Program-made: the position numbers and the translations under genes | Source: Trebonia sp963773105 | GTDB taxonomy: Bacteria > Actinomycetota > Actinomycetes > Streptosporangiales > Streptosporangiaceae | Length of the DNA: 64,000 bases | Assembly (NCBI GenBank): GCA_963773105.1 | Contig: CAVZAA010000001.1 | Span: 434,001 to 498,000, forward strand | Direction of reading: 5' to 3' | The notes under the pieces: model-generated | Seen by the model: only the letters and a program-made list of their open reading frames with translations | What the model was told of the DNA's origin: nothing | The model's database searches: none | Shown: positions 60,316-64,000 of the stretch, one piece after another | Numbering within the stretch: the first letter of the stretch is position 1 | Layout of the letters: every line of letters begins with the position of its first letter

Positions 60316-61248
60316 TCAACCATTCACAAGGACATACTTAACTTTGCCGTTCTTTGGGTTCATATCGATCAGAGCCGCCTGAAGAACGCCATCACCGTAC
60401 GAACTGCCCGGGTTGACGGTGAGCGTGCGGCCCAGCTTGGCGACGCCGCGGCTCTCGTGAATGTGCCCGTGGACCGAGAGCATCGGCTGGTAGCTGAGTA
60501 TCGACTCGCGCACCGCGGTCGAGCCGACCGGCTCGAGCACCGCGCCGCCGTGCTTGGGACGCATGGTCGCGTCCAGGGCCGGCGCCTCGTCCAGCCCGGT
60601 GCCGTAGGGCGGGGCGTGGAAGTTGAATATTGTCCGGTCCATGCTGGGAACCTGGCCGACGATGGCGTTGATCTTGGCCGCGAGCTCGTCCTCGGGCGCC
60701 TCGCGGTGGGTGTCCCACGGGGTCGGGTTGGTCCAGCCCATCGAGACCATGGTGAACCCGCCGAGGTCGATCACCTTCCCCTCGGCGAACGTGACCGACG
60801 GCGCGGCCTCCAGGATCGGGTCGATCTCGAAGATGTCGTCGTTGCCGCCGTTGAGCACGCAGGGGATCGCGCCGCCGCGGAGCTTGCCGTCCGCCATGTC
60901 CAGCCACCGGTCGAGCGAGCGGGTCATTTCGGCGTTGAACCGCTGGGTGATCGCGCCCTCGGAGCTGAGCTCGTCGAGCTCGTCCCGCGTCACGATCGCC
61001 GGGTAGGACCCGCGGTCGCGCAGCTGCCGCTCCGCCTCGACCAGCTCCTCCCTGCTTTCCAGCCGGCGTCGCTCGCCTCTGATCGTGACCTCCCAGTACC
61101 CCGGGTAGGCGACGATCGGGACCATGACCTTGCCGGTGACGTCGCCCCCGAGCACGACCAGATCGGCCTTGTAGAACGCGGCGGCGTTGAGGAACTTGCG
61201 CCAGCAGATCTCCGACCCGTGGATGTCGGTCGCGAAGAACATCTTCAT
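60316..61248 (-). CDS. Calcineurin-like metallophosphoesterase
   Basis: This 310-residue protein has the five family motifs: FFATDIHGS, LVVLGGDVTG, LNGGNDDIFEID, IFNFHAPPYGTGLD and SVHGHIHES, which hold a two-metal site. It ends with NPGSSYGDGVLQAALID. The substrate (phosphodiester, nucleotide or protein phosphate) is unknown. ATG 61248 has GGAAAG 9 nt upstream. It follows a nucleotidyltransferase-like gene after 32 bp on the same strand; a transferase-hydrolase pair could add and remove the same group, which is inference. Confidence 0.9.
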   Translation of the reverse strand: MKMFFATDIHGSEICWRKFLNAAAFYKADLVVLGGDVTGKVMVPIVAYPGYWEVTIRGERRRLESREELVEAERQLRDRGSYPAIVTRDELDELSSEGAITQRFNAEMTRSLDRWLDMADGKLRGGAIPCVLNGGNDDIFEIDPILEAAPSVTFAEGKVIDLGGFTMVSMGWTNPTPWDTHREAPEDELAAKINAIVGQVPSMDRTIFNFHAPPYGTGLDEAPALDATMRPKHGGAVLEPVGSTAVRESILSYQPMLSVHGHIHESRGVAKLGRTLTVNPGSSYGDGVLQAALIDMNPKNGKVKYVLVNG

Positions 61249-61280
61249 GGGGTGTCGCTTTCCTAAGGGGAGCCTGAAGC

Positions 61281-62039
61281 TCAGTGCGCTACCTCTTCAG
61301 GCAGCTCGTACCAGCGGACGCGATCGCCCACATTGGCGCGCAGCTTCCACTTCATCGACTTGGGCGCGGACGCGGCGGCGTCGAGGAGCCGCGTCGCCTG
61401 GGCGAGGGGGTCGAATCGCGCGTTGCCCGGTACCAGGCCGGGGTTCTCGGCGATCAGCGCGGGCAGCTTCTCCAGGCTGCCGGTGGTGGTCCGCCACCAG
61501 CCCCAGTCGGCGCCGACCACCTCCTGGAAGCGCCTGACGTCGACGAACGCGCTAGAGGAGCTGTCGGAGATCGGCAGGCCGGCCAGCAGGTGGGTGATGT
61601 CGTGCACGTCCTTGGCGTTCAGTTCGAAGATCTGCAGCTTGGACAGGAGCAGGTCGGCCGGGTCGAGGGTGTGCGAGGAGTTGCCCAGCGAGGAACGGAA
61701 GTCGAGCGTGTGGCACATGACGAGCCGGTCGACCATGACGTCGATGGGCCGCCCGGACGGCGCGATGAAGTACATCTGCCGGTCCCCGTTGAGGTTGTTG
61801 AACATCTTGTCGGGGACGCAGCCGCTCTCCTCCAGGTGCGCCGCGACGTCCCGGCGGCGCTTGCCCGCGCAGGCCAGGTCCATGTCCTGGCCGGCCCGGA
61901 GCCGGGGCGGGAAGTCCGGGCACAGCACCCGGACCCCGAGGCCGCCGAGCAGGCGCAGCTTCAGGCCGGCGGCAACGGCTCCCTGCACGAGCGCGACTGC
62001 CTCCGGCAGCGGGTCATCATCGGGCGAGGGCGAGGACAT
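61281..62039 (-). CDS. Nucleotidyltransferase-fold protein
   Basis: This 252-residue protein has LRLLGGLGVRVLCPDFPPR, then QDMDLAC (DxD) and RPIDVMVD (third acidic residue), the minimal motifs of the pol-beta nucleotidyltransferase superfamily. KLQIFELNAKDVHDI resembles AbiEii/MenA-like and related proteins. Whether it modifies RNA, protein or a small molecule is unknown. There is no adjacent small antitoxin gene. ATG 62039 has AGGAG 10 nt upstream and is preferred to the open frame from 62114. Confidence 0.75.
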   Translation of the reverse strand: MSSPSPDDDPLPEAVALVQGAVAAGLKLRLLGGLGVRVLCPDFPPRLRAGQDMDLACAGKRRRDVAAHLEESGCVPDKMFNNLNGDRQMYFIAPSGRPIDVMVDRLVMCHTLDFRSSLGNSSHTLDPADLLLSKLQIFELNAKDVHDITHLLAGLPISDSSSSAFVDVRRFQEVVGADWGWWRTTTGSLEKLPALIAENPGLVPGNARFDPLAQATRLLDAAASAPKSMKWKLRANVGDRVRWYELPEEVAH

Positions 62040-62180
62040 GCCGGGCGAACTCCTGTTAAGCCGTCGTTGATTTAGTACCGATGATGGTGAGATGCCCCGC
62101 AAACGTCCAGACATTCACCGCTATCGGCCGGATTGGTTCCATCATGTGGGCGCGAGCAGCCGACGTACCCGCCTGTCTCG

Positions 62181-63921
62181 CTAACCCAGCCCAGCGTCCG
62201 AATTGTGGCGATAAAAGCCGATTTGCTGGGGCGGGAGTGGCGTGTTGCCCGCGATCAGGTCTGCCGCCTTTTCCGCCATCATCATGACCGGTGCGTAGAT
62301 ATTGCCGTTGGTCACATAGGGCATGACGGACGCGTCGACGACGCGCAGTCCCTCGACCCCGTGCACCGCCAGCGACCCCGGGTCGGTGACCGAGAGCGGC
62401 CCGGTGCCCATCGCGCAGGTGCAGGACGGGTGCAGCGCGGTCTCGGCGTCCCGCGCCACCCACTCCAGCACCGACGCCTCCGAGGAAACGGACTCACCGG
62501 GCGACAGCTCGCCCGCGTTGAACTCGTCGAACGCCGGCTGGTTGAGTATGCGGCGCGCGATCGCGACCGCCTCGGTCCACTCCTGCCGGTCGGTCGGCGT
62601 GGACAGGTAGTTGAACCGCAATGCGGGATGCTGGAACGGGCTGGTCGACTTGATCTTCACCGACCCGCGCGAGTCCGAGTACATCGGCCCGATGTGCACC
62701 TGGTAGCCGTGCCCCCCACCCGCCTCCCCATCCCCCTTCACTGGGGCCGACCCGTCGTAGCGAATCGCGATCGGCAGGAAGTGGAACATCAGGTTCGGGT
62801 AGCGGACGACGTCGTTGGAGCGGGCGAACCCGCCCGCCTCGAAGTGGTTGGTGGCGCCGGGACCCGACCGCGCCAGCGCCCACCGCAGCGCCACCCCGGG
62901 CCGGTTCCGCCACTTCAGCGCGGGCGCGACCGAGACCGGCAGCTTCGACCCGTACTGGATGTACACCTCGAGGTGGTCCTGCAGGTTCTCGCCCACGCCG
63001 GGCAGGTCCGCCACCACGTCGATGCCGAGCCCGGTTAGTTCGGCCGCGTTGCCCACCCCCGACAACTGCAGCAGCTGCGGCGACCCGAACGCCCCGGCGC
63101 ACACGATCACCTCGCCGCCGTAAGCGCGCCGAGGCGCGGACGAGGCCGAGATCACATCGGCCCCGTGCATCCCGACGCCGCCGCGGAGCACGAACTCGAC
63201 CCCGGTCGCGCGCGTTCCCGAGAACAGGATCCGGGTGGTGTGCGCCATCGTGACGACCTTGAGGTTCGGCCGCGACATGACCGGGTGCAGGTAGGCCCGC
63301 GCGGCCGACAGCCGCCGCCCGCGCGAGATGTTCCGGTCGAAGGCGGCGAACCCCTCCTGCCGGTAGCCGTTGACGTCGCTGGTCAGCGGAGTACCCCGCC
63401 TGCTCCACGGCGGAGAAGAACGCGCCGAACAGCGGGTTGGTGGCCGGCCCGCGCTCCAGCACCAGCGGCCCGTCATGACCGCGGAACGGCTCGTCCGCCG
63501 TCCCCGGGACGGCGGCCAGGCAGTTCTCCATTCGCTTGAAGTACGGCAGGCAGTGCGCGTAGTCCCAGGAGGACATGCCCGGGTCGGCGGCCCAGCGCTC
63601 GTAGTCGAGCGGGTTGCCGCGCTGGAAGATCATCCCGTTGATGGAGGAGGACCCGCCCAGCACCTTGCCGCGCGCGTGGTAGATCCGCCGTCCGTTGAGG
63701 AACGGCTCGGGTTCGCTCTCGTACTTCCAGTCGTAGAACTGCGAGCCGATGGGGAAGGTGAGCGCGGCCGGCATGTGGATGAAGGGATCCCAGATGAAGT
63801 CGGGCCGTCCGGCCTCGAGGACGAGCACCCGGGTGGTCGCGTCGGCCGACAGGCGCGCGGCCAGCGCGCTGCCCGCGGAGCCGCCACCGACGATGATGTA
63901 GTCGAACTGCGCTGGTGCCAT
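62181..63921 (-). pseudogene. GMC-family (choline dehydrogenase-like) oxidoreductase, reconstructed across a frameshift
   Basis: ATG 63921 starts an FAD site (FDYIIVGGGSAGSALAARLS, RVLVLEAG), the GMC signature GKVLGGSSSINGMIFQRG and EPFRGHDGPLVLER. After FFSAVEQAGY the frame changes; the rest (LTSDVNGYRQEGFAAFDRNIS, SAARAYLHPV, VIVCAGAFGSPQLLQLSGVG, then HPSCTCAMG with the active-site His and VVDASVMPYVTNGN) ends at 62181. One extra base at about 63388-63391 explains it. The corrected protein would be about 578 residues, a normal GMC length. It oxidises an alcohol; the substrate is unknown. Confidence 0.82.
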
Positions 63922-64000
63922 GTGCCCCTCTGTCGCTCTGGGTGACTCTTACCGCATTGGGTGGACATTCACTGCGTGGCGGCTCGCAGGTGGTCCCTGA

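Noticed and set aside
25422..63391. Programmed ribosomal frameshifting as the common cause of the split genes
   Set aside because: The junctions share no slippery heptamer or stimulator hairpin, and the shifts go in different directions; indels or decay explain them better.

Overview
The window is chromosomal DNA of a high-GC actinomycete. The evidence is strong G/C third-position bias, many GTG starts, an AfsR/SARP-type regulator, tandem DUF2993 lipoproteoglycan-assembly-like proteins, an Rv1747-like FHA-ABC exporter, SpoIIE/HATPase phosphatase regulators and many apparently leaderless genes (a TANNNT hexamer ending about 6 nt before the start codon). MurL-MurD2 and BVMO genes fit a large-genome Streptosporangiales-like or related soil lineage, but I cannot name a genus. 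I see no tRNA, rRNA, CRISPR array, insertion sequence or prophage.

Layout. 0-8.4 kb: the 5' part of an LLM flavin oxidoreductase, a small Cys protein, a small hypothetical, glmS with a long hairpin terminator, a PAS/GAF/PP2C/HATPase regulator and two DUF2993 membrane proteins. 8.5-22.8 kb: FHA-ABC exporter, MFS exporter, M19 dipeptidase, the alternative peptidoglycan pair murL-murD2, pentapeptide-repeat protein, carboxylesterase, DinG-like helicase, gamma-carbonic-anhydrase-like protein and an EamA-like transporter. 22.9-31.2 kb: a secreted Ig-like protein, then a six-gene minus-strand envelope thiol-redox/copper locus (two DsbA/DUF929-like proteins, VKOR, a polytopic membrane-SCO1 fusion, a BNR lipoprotein, CtaG). 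31.6-41.8 kb: AfsR-like regulator, serA, PuuD-like amidotransferase, then response regulator-histidine kinase-FUSC exporter. 41.9-46.4 kb: Baeyer-Villiger monooxygenase, HSL-type esterase and Zn alcohol dehydrogenase (a probable ketone/lactone degradation operon) and a GNAT acetyltransferase. 46.4-54 kb: a repeat-rich intergenic block, APH-like kinase, stand-alone Clp N-domain protein, MerR-like protein, upp, pobR-pobA and an unknown protein. 54-64 kb: methyltransferase, ABC drug exporter with its TetR regulator, APC permease, a metallophosphoesterase/nucleotidyltransferase pair and a GMC oxidoreductase.

Three things stand out. First, a short interspersed repeat with core GGTCCGTTCGAT sits at gene 3' ends at six places, once as the two arms of the glmS terminator and twice inside the last codons of a gene. 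Second, four 20-bp iterons in exact mirror symmetry (pitch 31-32 bp) lie between convergent genes near 46.6 kb. Third, at least seven genes are split by a single-base frame change, three of them in the redox locus. This many in 64 kb points to assembly indels or gene decay, so those products are described as reconstructed from two frames.
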